Origin: Halopseudomonas pelagia CL-AP6
GTDB lineage: Bacteria > Pseudomonadota > Gammaproteobacteria > Pseudomonadales > Pseudomonadaceae
DNA length: 64,000 nt
Direction: 5' to 3'
Assembly: GCF_000410875.1 (NCBI RefSeq)
Contig: NZ_AROI01000008.1
Location: 124,001 to 188,000, forward strand
A program made the translations under genes and the position numbers. The stretch's first letter is position 1, and every line of letters begins with the position of its first letter. The notes under the pieces are model-generated. The model was given only the letters and a program-made list of their open reading frames with translations, did not search any database and had not been told where the DNA came from. Below are positions 8,580 through 17,698 of this stretch, piece by piece.

Positions 8580-9212
8580 ATGCGCGTATTGATGACAGCA
8601 GGCCTGCTCTGGTTATTGGGTAGCTTTGCGCTACTGCAAGCACAGGAAGCAAACTACAAGGCTGGCGAACACTACATCGTGCTACCCGCCCCCGCCCCTA
8701 CAGCCGACCCCGACAAGATCGAAGTGGCCGAACTGTTCTGGTATGGCTGCGGCCATTGTTTTGAATTTGATCCGATCATCAGCGAATGGAAAACGTCGCA
8801 GGCTGACGACGTGAGCTTTCGCTACGTCCCGGCGATGTTTGGCGGCGCCTGGAATACCCATGCGCAGTTGTTCTACACGGTAGAAAGCCTGGGCAAGCTG
8901 GAAGAAACTCACAGCGCCATCTTTGCCGCCATCCATCAGCAGAAAAATCGTCTGGCCGACGAGGGCGCGATGATCGAGCTGCTGGCCGACTACGGCGTTA
9001 GCGAAGAAGAGTTCAAAAAAGCCTGGGCCTCATTCGGCGTGCGCAGCAAGCTGGAGCAGGCCACCCGCCTGGCCAAAGCCTATCGCGCGACCGGGGTACC
9101 AACCCTGATCGTCAATGGTAAATACCGCGTTGAAGGCGCCATGGTAGGCGGCTTTTCCGAGATGCTGAAGGTCGCTGAGTTCCTCGTTGAACAGGAGCGT
9201 CAGGCTCTTTAA
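8580..9212 (+). CDS. dsbA: Thiol:disulfide interchange protein DsbA
   Basis: A 210-residue periplasmic oxidoreductase with a signal peptide (residues 1-22, ending LLQAQ). The thioredoxin-fold active site in ELFWYGCGHC is C57-G58-H59-C60, and the cis-proline loop TGVPTLIVNGKYR is retained. The family is recognised by ELFWYGC and the helical insertion. The dipeptide is GH rather than the PH usual in DsbA, which matches the CGHC of protein disulfide isomerases. RBS GGAGAG precedes the ATG. It follows cytochrome c4, as in other pseudomonads. It should catalyse disulfide formation in exported proteins. Confidence 0.93.
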   Translation: MRVLMTAGLLWLLGSFALLQAQEANYKAGEHYIVLPAPAPTADPDKIEVAELFWYGCGHCFEFDPIISEWKTSQADDVSFRYVPAMFGGAWNTHAQLFYTVESLGKLEETHSAIFAAIHQQKNRLADEGAMIELLADYGVSEEEFKKAWASFGVRSKLEQATRLAKAYRATGVPTLIVNGKYRVEGAMVGGFSEMLKVAEFLVEQERQAL

Positions 9213-9221
9213 GGCCAGCTC

Positions 9222-10082
9222 ATGACCAAGCCCGCAGCTCCAAACCAACGCCGCTCCCTGCATGGCTTGATGCTGCCGGGCAATCTGCAGACCAATCTTC
9301 TGTGTGACTGCCCCGATGGCGCGCTGCCGGAAGTCCTGCGGCTGCTCAGCTTCAACATTCAGGTGGGTATCAATACGCAGAAGTATCACCACTATCTGAC
9401 GCGCAGCTGGCAACATCTGCTGCCACATAACGGCAGGCACCATACACTGGGCGAGATTGGCAAAGTACTCAATGGCTTTGACTTGGTCGCCCTGCAGGAA
9501 GTGGATGGCGGCAGCATACGTTCCGGCTACGTCAATCAGGTAGAGCATCTGGCCCGCGAAGGTCAGTTCCCCTATTGGTATCAGCAACTTAATCGTAATC
9601 TTGGTCGCTTTGCCCAGCATTCCAACGGGTTGCTTAGCCGCTATGCGCCGGAACTGCTGGAAGACCATAAACTGCCCGGGTTCATGCCGGGCCGCGGGGC
9701 GATTCTGACCAGCTTTGGCAGTGGCGAAGATTCACTGCTCGTGGTGATGATGCACTTGGCTCTGAGCACCAAGGCCCGCGCCAACCAGCTCGCCTATATC
9801 CGTGAACGCATTAGCGACCACAAGCATGTGGTATTAATGGGCGATATGAACACTCATGCTGAAGACCTGCTGGAACACTCGCCGCTACGCGGCAGCAACC
9901 TGCACACGGCAACGCTACCTGGCACCTATCCGAGCTGGAAACCTGCGCGCGTGCTGGACCATATTCTGATCAGCCCGAGCCTGAGTATCGATCGGGTCGA
10001 TGTGCTACCCAATGCCATTTCCGATCACCTGCCGGTATCCATGCATATCCGGCTACCGCCCCGGCTGTGCAAACCCAGTTAA
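9222..10082 (+). CDS. Endonuclease/exonuclease/phosphatase family protein
   Basis: A 286-residue protein with the EEP (DNase I-like) fold. Visible motifs are LRLLSFNIQVG, VALQEVDGG (metal-binding Glu), LMGDMNTHAED (Asp/Asn), and DHILIS followed by SDHLPVSMHI (catalytic Asp-His). There is no signal peptide, so it is probably cytoplasmic. Substrate is unknown; the family includes nucleases, lipid phosphatases and sphingomyelinases. It starts 9 bp after dsbA, suggesting co-transcription, and its counterpart sits in the same place in P. aeruginosa. Confidence 0.85.
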   Translation: MTKPAAPNQRRSLHGLMLPGNLQTNLLCDCPDGALPEVLRLLSFNIQVGINTQKYHHYLTRSWQHLLPHNGRHHTLGEIGKVLNGFDLVALQEVDGGSIRSGYVNQVEHLAREGQFPYWYQQLNRNLGRFAQHSNGLLSRYAPELLEDHKLPGFMPGRGAILTSFGSGEDSLLVVMMHLALSTKARANQLAYIRERISDHKHVVLMGDMNTHAEDLLEHSPLRGSNLHTATLPGTYPSWKPARVLDHILISPSLSIDRVDVLPNAISDHLPVSMHIRLPPRLCKPS

Positions 10083-10163
10083 CGTTTTAAGCAAACGCCT
10101 GTGTCGAGCTAGCTAGTCATAGCACTGGTTTACCTTATAATCATCGGGTAAACCGAAGCAGGT

Positions 10164-11846
10164 ATGCTCATGTCCGATAACCGCGCCCCTCTCACCGCCC
10201 CGCACACCAGCGATGTCAGCCCGTCAGTCAACCCGTCCGTGCAGGAAGAACTGCTCAAACGAGGACTGGTCAGGGTCAGCATTGCTGCAGACGGTATGGA
10301 CCCGTTACTGGATAAGCGCTTGAAAGAGCTGCGTTTGGCTTTGCGTAGTGACGCCCCCCCGCAAATGCTTGCAGAGTTGATGCCGGACCTGGAGCGCGCC
10401 GTTCTCGCAGCCGATGACGCACGCCAGGAACGGCTGAAAAAGATTACTAGCGGGCTGCACTCGCTAATCCGCCAGTTGCAACAGCAGCCCGCTCCTGATG
10501 ACATTTCCAAAGCTTTGCAGCAAATGGCCAAGCGCCTGGATAAACCCATTGGCTCCGCCTCGAGTGTGCCTGGGTTATTAGGCGAGGTGGTTAGCTTACA
10601 GGCCAGCACGCTGGGCGCGGAAACCCCCAGAGCCACTTCAGGCGGTCTCTGGTCGCGGATTTTTCGTAGCTCGGCAGCGGACCCCAGCACCAGCTCAAGC
10701 GCCGCCATAGCCGCAGAGCAAAACTCCCCGCTGGTAGCTGACGCAGCCGCCAAAGCGCCCGGGGAACCCTTCGGCGTGTTGGCGGGCGAGGAGCAGCATT
10801 ACTCGCAGGTAGCCGCGCATATTGAGACCATATTGCTCAATCTGCTCGGCGAGCTGCAGGTTCTGGACAGCCAGCAAGCGCGCTGCGAGCAGTTGCGCGA
10901 GCGGGTCAGCAAAGGCCTGAACTGGTATGAACTGGCCGCCGCCATGGACGAGCTGGCAGCACTGGTAATGGGCGCGCAGCAGAGTCGCCAGGCGGATTTT
11001 GAGCGCTACTTGCAGCAACTCAACAGACGGCTGGCGCAGTTCCAGGGCAATATCGAACAAGCCCAAGATAGCTATATCGCCTCACGCGAGGTCGGCCGAG
11101 CCCTGGAGGGCACTATTCGCGGGCAGGTCCAGGAGCTGCACGTTGACGTGCGCCAGGCGACAGAACTGGAAAGCCTCAAGGCCAATGTCGAGGTACAGCT
11201 GGATGCATTGCTGAGCAATGTCGAGCAATCCAGACGACTGCGCGAAGACCGGGAAGCACTGGTGGCGGGGCAGCTAGAGACCATGGTCAAGCGTATTCAG
11301 GTCATGGAAGTGGAAGCGCAGACCTTCCGCAACCATCTGGAGGAGCAGCGCCAGCGCGCATTGATTGATAGCCTAACCGGTCTGGCGAACCGCGCCGGCC
11401 TACAGAAACGCATGGAAGAAGAGTTCGAACGCTGGCAGCGTTATGGCGGCGACCTGCTCATGGCGGTGCTGGACGTAGATCACTTTAAGTCGATCAACGA
11501 TCGTTTTGGTCATCTGGCGGGCGATAAGGTGCTGCGTCTAATCGCCCAGCAATTGTCGCGGCGCCTGCGTAAAAGCGATTTCATCGGTCGCTTTGGTGGT
11601 GAGGAGTTTGTGCTGCTGTTGCCAGGCACATCCCAGGAGCAAGCTGCGATAGCGCTAGAGGCGCTGCGCCAAGGAATTGAAGAAAGTCCGTTTCATTTCA
11701 AGACGGAGCGGGTAACCATCACTATCTCGGTCGGCTTTACCGCGTTCAGACTCACCGATACATTGGATGACGTGTTCGGTCGTGCTGACCGGGCTATGTA
11801 CCAGGCCAAGGAACAGGGTCGCAATCAGATCGTGCTAGCAAACTAA
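10164..11846 (+). CDS. Diguanylate cyclase, DgcH-like
   Basis: A 560-residue cytoplasmic protein. The first 350 or so residues are Gln/Ala/Glu-rich helix with likely coiled coil and no recognised sensory domain. The C-terminal GGDEF domain (about 390-560) has the active-site GGEEF at 478-482 and an inhibitory I-site RKSD (469-472) exactly five residues upstream, so it should make c-di-GMP and be product-inhibited. Other conserved parts are SLTGLANRAGL, DVDHFKSINDRFGH and ADRAMYQAKEQGRN. The place after the EEP nuclease gene and before the amidase matches P. aeruginosa dgcH (PA5487). The ATG at 10170, six bases on, is an alternative start. Confidence 0.9.
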   Translation: MLMSDNRAPLTAPHTSDVSPSVNPSVQEELLKRGLVRVSIAADGMDPLLDKRLKELRLALRSDAPPQMLAELMPDLERAVLAADDARQERLKKITSGLHSLIRQLQQQPAPDDISKALQQMAKRLDKPIGSASSVPGLLGEVVSLQASTLGAETPRATSGGLWSRIFRSSAADPSTSSSAAIAAEQNSPLVADAAAKAPGEPFGVLAGEEQHYSQVAAHIETILLNLLGELQVLDSQQARCEQLRERVSKGLNWYELAAAMDELAALVMGAQQSRQADFERYLQQLNRRLAQFQGNIEQAQDSYIASREVGRALEGTIRGQVQELHVDVRQATELESLKANVEVQLDALLSNVEQSRRLREDREALVAGQLETMVKRIQVMEVEAQTFRNHLEEQRQRALIDSLTGLANRAGLQKRMEEEFERWQRYGGDLLMAVLDVDHFKSINDRFGHLAGDKVLRLIAQQLSRRLRKSDFIGRFGGEEFVLLLPGTSQEQAAIALEALRQGIEESPFHFKTERVTITISVGFTAFRLTDTLDDVFGRADRAMYQAKEQGRNQIVLAN

Positions 11847-12028
11847 CGTTGGTGGCACAGAACGCGGATTATTGAATAGCTAAGGCGTCTGCTTGCTCCG
11901 GCAGCTGTTGATGTAACGCCCCCCATGCTCATACTGAGCAACCTGCTTCGCGACATTAAACACCGCTGCATCGCACAGGAGCGGCATGTTAGGCTTCCAG
12001 TTGACCTTACCGGACAGGATCCGCCAGC

Positions 12029-12919
12029 ATGCTCCTACGCGCACTGCCCCTTATCTGCTTGCTGTTATGGCTGTCCGGCTGCGCTAGCGGACTGAAGATC
12101 GATACCCGCTATGCCTCGGCCAACCATGACAGCCGGGTGCAGTACGTGGTGTTGCATTACACCTCCTCAGGCTTTGAAAGATCGCTCGATCATCTGCTGA
12201 ATGGTGACGTCAGCAGTCACTACCTGATCGGGGCTCAGCCGCCGATTATCTACCGGCTGGTGGAGGAAGATCGCCGTGCCTGGCACGCCGGCGACAGTAG
12301 CTGGCAGGGCCGCACCTGGCTGAACAGCACCAGTATCGGTATAGAAATCGTCCATCCTGGCTACTCCGATATGGCCGATGGCCGTGTCTGGCATCCTTGG
12401 CAGCAAGACCAGATCAACGCCCTGATTCCGTTACTGCAGGATATATTGCAGCGTCACGGCCTGAGCCCGGAGCGGGTGGTCGGCCACAGTGATATCGCAC
12501 CGCAGCGCAAGGTCGATCCTGGTCCGCTGTTTCCGTGGCAGCAGTTGGCCGCGGCAGGGGTCGCTATCTGGCCCGAGCAAGAGCGGGTGCAGCATTACCA
12601 GCGGATTTTGGGCGGCCAGACGCCCCCAACGGAATGGTTCGAGATGGCGCTGGAGCAGTTTGGCTACAGTCTGGCGCACACGCCGGAACAGCTCAACGGA
12701 AGCCGAAATGTGCTTGCCGCCTTTCAAATGCGCTTTCGACCGGCCCGCTTTGATGGCGTAGCCGATACGCAAACCGCAGCGATCCTCGCCGCACTGGTAC
12801 CCCAGGCAGTCAACTCAACACTGTGGTGCATACCTGCAGCGGTCAACCCCATGCCCACTACCCCATCGGAATTACCAGCTTGCGAACAACCTCAGCCGGA
12901 CTCGGTATGGCCGCAATAG
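12029..12919 (+). CDS. ampDh2: N-acetylmuramoyl-L-alanine amidase, AmpDh2-type lipoprotein
   Basis: A 296-residue exported lipoprotein with lipobox LSGC near residues 15-18. The Amidase_2 domain (about residues 35-170) shows the zinc-binding pattern: VVLHYTSSG (His), IGIEIVHPG (conserved Glu and His) and VVGHSDIAPQRKVDPGP (His and the catalytic Lys/Asp region). A helical peptidoglycan-binding-like segment follows (about 200-265). It should cleave the stem peptide from MurNAc in peptidoglycan, feeding recycling. Its place next to the GGDEF gene matches ampDh2 (PA5485). The ~180-bp gap before it shows no clear promoter. Confidence 0.88.
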   Translation: MLLRALPLICLLLWLSGCASGLKIDTRYASANHDSRVQYVVLHYTSSGFERSLDHLLNGDVSSHYLIGAQPPIIYRLVEEDRRAWHAGDSSWQGRTWLNSTSIGIEIVHPGYSDMADGRVWHPWQQDQINALIPLLQDILQRHGLSPERVVGHSDIAPQRKVDPGPLFPWQQLAAAGVAIWPEQERVQHYQRILGGQTPPTEWFEMALEQFGYSLAHTPEQLNGSRNVLAAFQMRFRPARFDGVADTQTAAILAALVPQAVNSTLWCIPAAVNPMPTTPSELPACEQPQPDSVWPQ

Positions 12920-13017
12920 GGTTAGCGGATTAGGACAGAAAGACTGGGGCGGAAAAACAGTCTCGGCGTATTCGGCAAAGCTCTATCGATCATTTAGATG
13001 CAGGAAAATGAACCACA

Positions 13018-14247
13018 ATGCTTAATGGAATCTGGCTTAGTTTTTTCCTCGCCGCCTTCGCAGCAGCACTATGGCAATGGCTAGGTCTGGGCGATATTGA
13101 AGTATTCGGTCGGCTGGTAGCCGCCCTGTTTGACATGGCCCGCCTGAGTGTCGAGATCATTCTCGTGCTGGTCGGCACTATGACGCTATGGCTGGGCTTT
13201 CTGGCGATTGCCGAGAAAGCTGGCCTGATCCGCTTCCTGGCTCGGGTACTGGACCCGCTGTTTCGCCGATTGATGCCCGACGTTCCCAGTGGTCATCCGG
13301 CACTGGGGCACATCAGCATGAACTTCGCTGCCAATATTCTCGGACTGGACAACGCTGCGACACCCATCGGCATCAAGGCCATGCACTCACTGCAAAGTCT
13401 CAACCCCAGCAAAAACACTGCCAGCAATGCGCAAATTCTGTTTCTGGTACTCAATACCTCCTCGCTGACCTTGCTGCCGGTGACCATCTTCATGTATCGC
13501 GCGCAGCAAGGCGCGGCTGATCCTACCGCTGTGTTCCTGCCAATTCTGCTGGCCACCACCGCCTCAAGCCTGGTCGGGTTGTTCAGCGTTGCACTGATGC
13601 AAAGACTCAAGCTCTGGCACCCAGTGGTACTGGCTTATCTGATCGGCGGCGGCCTGGCACTAGGCTTGTTGCTGACGACGCTGGCCGGCATGTCGGCCCA
13701 GGCCATGGCCGCCACCTCTACGCTGGTCGGCAACCTGACGCTGTTCGGCATCATTATTGCTTTTCTGTCGATTGGTGCGTTACGCAAGGTGAATGTCTAC
13801 AACACCTTTATCGAAGGGGCCAAGGAGGGCTTCAGCTTCACTATCTCATTGCTACCGTTTTTGGTTGCCATGCTGGTGGCCGTTGGCGTGCTGCGCGCCA
13901 GCGGTGTGTTGGATGCAGGGCTCGACGGTATTCGCTGGATGGTCGAGGGCCTTGGTTGGGACACCCGCTTTATCGATGCCCTACCCACGGCCTTTATCAA
14001 GCCGTTATCCGGCAGTGGCGCGCGGGCGATGATGATCGAAACCATGGATACCTTTGGCGTCGACAGCTTTGCGGCGCTGATGGCCGCGACCTTCCAGGGC
14101 AGCACGGAAACCACCTTCTATGTACTGGCAGTGTATTTTGGCGCCGTGGGCATCACCAAAATTCGCCATGGCCTGGGCTGCGCTCTGTTAGCCGATCTGG
14201 CCGGCATGCTCACCGCTATCGGCGTATGTTACTGGTTTTTTGGTTAG
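13018..14247 (+). CDS. SpmA/SpmB-like nucleoside-recognition membrane protein
   Basis: A 409-residue multi-pass inner-membrane protein, very hydrophobic, with two Gate (nucleoside recognition) halves resembling a fusion of spore maturation proteins SpmA and SpmB. Landmarks are NFAANILGLDNAATPIGIKA in the first half, and FIKPLSGSGARAMMIE and STETTFYVLAVYFGAVG in the second. Such fusions are common in non-sporulating Gram-negatives. Transport substrate and role are unknown. It stands alone between the amidase and the MBL hydrolase. Confidence 0.85.
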   Translation: MLNGIWLSFFLAAFAAALWQWLGLGDIEVFGRLVAALFDMARLSVEIILVLVGTMTLWLGFLAIAEKAGLIRFLARVLDPLFRRLMPDVPSGHPALGHISMNFAANILGLDNAATPIGIKAMHSLQSLNPSKNTASNAQILFLVLNTSSLTLLPVTIFMYRAQQGAADPTAVFLPILLATTASSLVGLFSVALMQRLKLWHPVVLAYLIGGGLALGLLLTTLAGMSAQAMAATSTLVGNLTLFGIIIAFLSIGALRKVNVYNTFIEGAKEGFSFTISLLPFLVAMLVAVGVLRASGVLDAGLDGIRWMVEGLGWDTRFIDALPTAFIKPLSGSGARAMMIETMDTFGVDSFAALMAATFQGSTETTFYVLAVYFGAVGITKIRHGLGCALLADLAGMLTAIGVCYWFFG

Positions 14248-14471
14248 GCGCTCCGGGCTGGACACTGATGCGTCTGAAAAGCGCACGAAGGTATTGCTCT
14301 CGCTTTTGTGATGGCTATCTGCACTGGTCGCGAGGCGCTGGATTGACTTTCTGTAGCCGGACATACCTCGCTACCCGGTATTCGCACTATTGGCCTGCCA
14401 CTGCCCTGCGGGTGTGGCCGCACCCCTTGGCAGGCTGTTAAGCTGAATGCAACTCCCCATCGGAAAACCCA
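14248..14471 (+). other. Intergenic region, no supported gene
   Basis: This 224-bp gap between two plus-strand genes contains GC-rich inverted segments around 14390-14435 but no T-run terminator, promoter or coding region I can defend. An open frame crossing into it from the upstream gene is only an out-of-frame shadow. Confidence 0.5.
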
Positions 14472-15812
14472 ATGCCTGCTCCCCGCTTCGAACAGTTACA
14501 CCGCCAACCCGGCCCGTTTTTTCTGGCACTGGGCGGTGCCGGCATGTTTGGCGCGAATTTTTATCTGTTCGGCTCTGGCGGGCAATGGATCGCGATTGAT
14601 TGCGGCTTTGCGCTGCAATCCACCCCCGGCGGCAGTAATCAGGTATCGGTACCCAGCCTGCAAGCCCTGGAAAAATACGATATCAAGCTCTCAGCATTGC
14701 TGATTACCCACGGGCACGAAGACCATATTGGCGCTATTCCACACCTGTGGCGGCAACTGGATTGCCCAATGTACACGAGCCCGTTCGCCGCTCGACTGAT
14801 CCGCAATAAGCTCGACCCCAATCTGACCTGGCCACGCCTGCACGAGATAAAACCGCTGGAACCCATCGGCATCGGCGCCTTCCAGGCCGAATGGATTCCG
14901 GTGACCCATTCGATCCCCGAGTCCCATGCGATTGTGCTGGAGGTTGCTGGCAAGCGGATTTACCACAGCGGCGACTGGAAACTGGACAGCGACCCGGTGG
15001 TCGGCGAGTTGACTGCCAAGGCCCGATTGCAAGCAATCGGCCGGGGCGGCGTGGATGTGATCATTGGCGATTCGACCAACGCACCCGTGGCCGGCGCCAG
15101 CCGCTCGGAAGCCGCAGTGCAGAACGGCCTGCAGGATGCGATCCGCCCCTGTCGCCAGCGGGTAATAGTAACCTGCTTTGCCAGCAACTTGGCGCGCCTG
15201 CATAGCCTGGCCGACATCGCCTTCGACGCGGGCCGCTATGCCGGGTTATTGGGCCGCAGCCTGCTGACCATGCACAGTGCTGGCCGCGCGCAGCAGTATC
15301 TGAAAGCCCAGCCGGGCTTTATCGGCCCTTGGGAGCTGGGCTTTTTGCCGCGTGAACAACAATTGTGGATCTGTACCGGCAGCCAGGGTGAGCCGGCCGC
15401 GGCGCTGGCGCGGCTGTCCAATGGTAGCCATCCGCATCTGAGCCTGGAGGCGGGTGATACGGTGCTGTTTTCCTCGCGCCTGATCCCCGGCAACGAAGAA
15501 CCGCTGGCGCGCATCAAGGCCGGCCTGAAGGCGCAGGACGTGCAGGTGATCGACGATGACATGGCGCCGATCCATGCCTCCGGTCATCCACCCCAGGAAG
15601 ACCTGCGCACACTCTATGGTTGGCTTAAGGCGCGCTATCTGCTGCCGGTGCATGGCGAACTGTATCACCAGAAGGCGCATATGGAATTCGGCCGCAGTCT
15701 GGGGCTGGGCGGGCTGGTGCCCAGTAATGGCGAGCTGATCGACCTCAGCGCCCAGCCGTGCAAGGTTGCCGATTTGCCCTGGGGTTTATTAGTGCCGAGC
15801 GGCAAGCATTAA
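14472..15812 (+). CDS. RNase J-like metallo-beta-lactamase/beta-CASP hydrolase
   Basis: A 446-residue cytoplasmic protein with the MBL fold: LLITHGHEDHIGAIPHLW is the HxHxDH zinc motif (about residues 76-81), VTHSIPESHA and IYHSGDWKLD supply further ligands, and IIGDSTNA begins the beta-CASP region. HASGHPPQEDL and LPVHGELYH match the C-terminal histidine motifs of the RNase J family (COG0595). It is about 100 residues shorter than Bacillus RNase J1 (555 aa) and lacks its C-terminal domain. It may be an RNase or a family member with another substrate; gammaproteobacteria mostly rely on RNase E. Confidence 0.82.
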   Translation: MPAPRFEQLHRQPGPFFLALGGAGMFGANFYLFGSGGQWIAIDCGFALQSTPGGSNQVSVPSLQALEKYDIKLSALLITHGHEDHIGAIPHLWRQLDCPMYTSPFAARLIRNKLDPNLTWPRLHEIKPLEPIGIGAFQAEWIPVTHSIPESHAIVLEVAGKRIYHSGDWKLDSDPVVGELTAKARLQAIGRGGVDVIIGDSTNAPVAGASRSEAAVQNGLQDAIRPCRQRVIVTCFASNLARLHSLADIAFDAGRYAGLLGRSLLTMHSAGRAQQYLKAQPGFIGPWELGFLPREQQLWICTGSQGEPAAALARLSNGSHPHLSLEAGDTVLFSSRLIPGNEEPLARIKAGLKAQDVQVIDDDMAPIHASGHPPQEDLRTLYGWLKARYLLPVHGELYHQKAHMEFGRSLGLGGLVPSNGELIDLSAQPCKVADLPWGLLVPSGKH

Positions 15813-15823
15813 GACTAGCTGCG

Positions 15824-17125
15824 TCAAAAAGCTTCCTTTACCTGCGCCCACATCATGCCCATTGCCAGTAGCGGGGCGCGCAAGTGTTTGCCGCCGGGGA
15901 AGGTCATGTGCGGCACCCGGTCGAACAGCTCAAAGCCGTTACTGGCTTGGCCGCTGATCGCTTCGGCAAGCAGCTTCGCCGCCAGGTGCGTGGCATTGAT
16001 GCCGTGGCCAGCGTAGGCCTGGGCATAAAACACGTTGGGCTGCTCCGGTAGCTTGCCGATTTGTGGCAAGCGGTTGGCACCGATACCAATCATGCCGCCC
16101 CACTGGAAATCGATCTTCACGTTGTTCAATTGCGGGAACACACGCAGCATCTTGGGCCGCATATAGGCGGCAATGTCCGCTGGGTCGCGGCCAGAGTAAT
16201 GGCAGGCGCCACCAAACAGCAGCCGATGATCCGCCGAAAAGCGGTAGTAATCCAAGGCCACACGCTGGTCGCAGACGGCCATATTCTGCGGCAGCAGGCT
16301 TCTGGCGCGCTCCTCACCCAGCGGCTCGGTGGCGATCACGTAACTACCCGCAGGCAGCACCTTGCCACTCAGCTGTGGCTGCAGATCGCGCAGGTAGGCA
16401 TTACACGCGAGCACCAATTGACCGGCAGTGACTGTGCCATTGGCCGTGTGCACTTTGATCTTGGGGCCGTATTCGATGTGCGTGACCTGCGACTGCTCGA
16501 ACAGCTGTACACCCAATTGCTGGGCCGCCGCAGCTTCACCCAGCAGCAGATTCAGCGGGTGCAGGTGTCCAGAGCCCATGTCAGTCATGGCGCCGGCATA
16601 AAGGTCGGAGCTGACCACCTGATGTACTTCAGTTGCGTCGAGAATGCGCATATCCGCCGCGTAACCCAGCCCGCGCAGCTCTTCCATATCGGCCCGAAAG
16701 GCATCCAGATGTCGCGGCTTGTTCGCCAAATCGGCGTAGCCCCAGGTCAAATCGCAGGCAATATCGTGCTTTTCGACCCGACGCTTGACCAGTTGCACTG
16801 CCTCAAGCCCCATCAGCTTAAGCTCGCGCACGCCCTGCTCACCGAGCACATTGGTGAACTGCTCCAGACCATGGCCAACGCCGCGGATCAATTGGCCGCC
16901 ATTGCGGCCGCTGGCACCCCAGCCGATCTGGCTGGCCTCCAGCAGCACTACCGACAGGCCGCGCTCGGCCAGTTCAATTGCAGTATTGACCCCGGTATAA
17001 CCGCCACCAATCACGCACACATCCGCCTCTACCGCCCCGGCAAGGGGCGGGCAACTGAGGCGCATATTGCTGGAGGCGATATACCAGGAAGGGGCTGGTT
17101 GGTTCTGCGGAGTAAGAGCAAGCAT
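15824..17125 (-). CDS. pauB: FAD-dependent gamma-glutamylpolyamine oxidoreductase, PauB-like
   Basis: A 433-residue DAO-family flavoenzyme. The N-terminal dinucleotide motif VCVIGGGYTGVNTAIELAERG (about residues 31-51) is followed by GASGRNGGQLIRG, typical of the PuuB/PauB/GabT-linked oxidases. The C-terminus GGMIGIGANRLPQIG and YAGHGINATHLAAKL closes the FAD fold. It should oxidise gamma-glutamylated putrescine or cadaverine to the aldehyde with release of ammonia and H2O2. Its place next to lrp and dadA equals pauB4 (PA5309). A dyad (17155-17172) lies 30 bp upstream of its start. It is convergent with the RNase J-like gene, 11 bp apart. Confidence 0.86.
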   Translation of the reverse strand: MLALTPQNQPAPSWYIASSNMRLSCPPLAGAVEADVCVIGGGYTGVNTAIELAERGLSVVLLEASQIGWGASGRNGGQLIRGVGHGLEQFTNVLGEQGVRELKLMGLEAVQLVKRRVEKHDIACDLTWGYADLANKPRHLDAFRADMEELRGLGYAADMRILDATEVHQVVSSDLYAGAMTDMGSGHLHPLNLLLGEAAAAQQLGVQLFEQSQVTHIEYGPKIKVHTANGTVTAGQLVLACNAYLRDLQPQLSGKVLPAGSYVIATEPLGEERARSLLPQNMAVCDQRVALDYYRFSADHRLLFGGACHYSGRDPADIAAYMRPKMLRVFPQLNNVKIDFQWGGMIGIGANRLPQIGKLPEQPNVFYAQAYAGHGINATHLAAKLLAEAISGQASNGFELFDRVPHMTFPGGKHLRAPLLAMGMMWAQVKEAF

Positions 17126-17154
17126 CGAACGTCCCGTTTGAAATAGCGAATTAA

Positions 17155-17172
17155 TGTAAATTAAATTTTACA
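17155..17172. promoter_or_regulatory. Inverted repeat upstream of pauB
   Basis: TGTAAA-N6-TTTACA is a perfect 6-bp dyad in an AT-rich stretch, ending 30 bp before the pauB ATG and 10 bp after the lrp stop. It is placed as an operator. PauR or Lrp are the candidate binders within this window. Confidence 0.4.
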
Positions 17173-17182
17173 AAGAATAGCA

Positions 17183-17677
17183 TTAATCGCTTTCCGGTAC
17201 AGGTATCGCTAGACTTTCCTTGATCTCTTCCATGACGATATAGCTCTTCGACTCCCGCACGCCGGGCAGTTTCAACAAAATATCGCCGAGCAATTTGCGA
17301 TAAGAAGCCATTTCCGAAATGCGCGCCTTGATCAGGTAATCAAAGTCGCCAGACACCAGATGGCACTCCAGCACGTGCGGCAACTTGATGGCCGCACGGC
17401 GAAACTCGTCAAAGATATCCGCCGACTTGGACGACAGGCTAATCTCGACGAACACCAACAGGCTGGCTTCGAGCTTCTGCGGATTGAGCTGAGCGCCGTA
17501 ACCGAGAATGAACTTCTCCCGCTCCAGGCGTTTAACCCGCTCCATGCACGGCGTAGTGGACAACCCGACCCGCTCACCCAGCTCCACATAGGATATTCGC
17601 CCTTCGGCCTGAAGCAGCCGGAGAATATGCCGATCGATCTTGTCCAGCTCGCGACTGGAAGCTCTGCGCGTTTTCAT
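17183..17677 (-). CDS. lrp: Leucine-responsive regulatory protein, Lrp/AsnC family
   Basis: A 164-residue transcription factor of usual length. The N-terminal winged HTH (DKIDRHILRLLQAEGRISYVELGERVGLSTTPC, about residues 10-43; quoted in parts: DKIDRHILRLL and ERVGLSTTPC) is followed by a C-terminal RAM domain (GYGAQLNPQKLEASLLVFVE and PHVLECHLVSGDFDYLIKA). In P. aeruginosa the equivalent gene (PA5308) activates the divergent dadA operon in response to alanine. The same divergence is seen here, with a 17-bp perfect dyad between the two genes. It is the upstream gene of pauB on the minus strand, but the 57-bp gap has its own operator-like repeat. Confidence 0.93.
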   Translation of the reverse strand: MKTRRASSRELDKIDRHILRLLQAEGRISYVELGERVGLSTTPCMERVKRLEREKFILGYGAQLNPQKLEASLLVFVEISLSSKSADIFDEFRRAAIKLPHVLECHLVSGDFDYLIKARISEMASYRKLLGDILLKLPGVRESKSYIVMEEIKESLAIPVPESD

Positions 17678-17698
17678 GAATAAACTCTTTTTAACCGC

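Noticed and set aside
16061-17146. 361-residue plus-strand open frame opposite pauB
   Set aside because: It is antisense to a clearly recognised flavoenzyme and has His/Gln-rich composition typical of a shadow frame.
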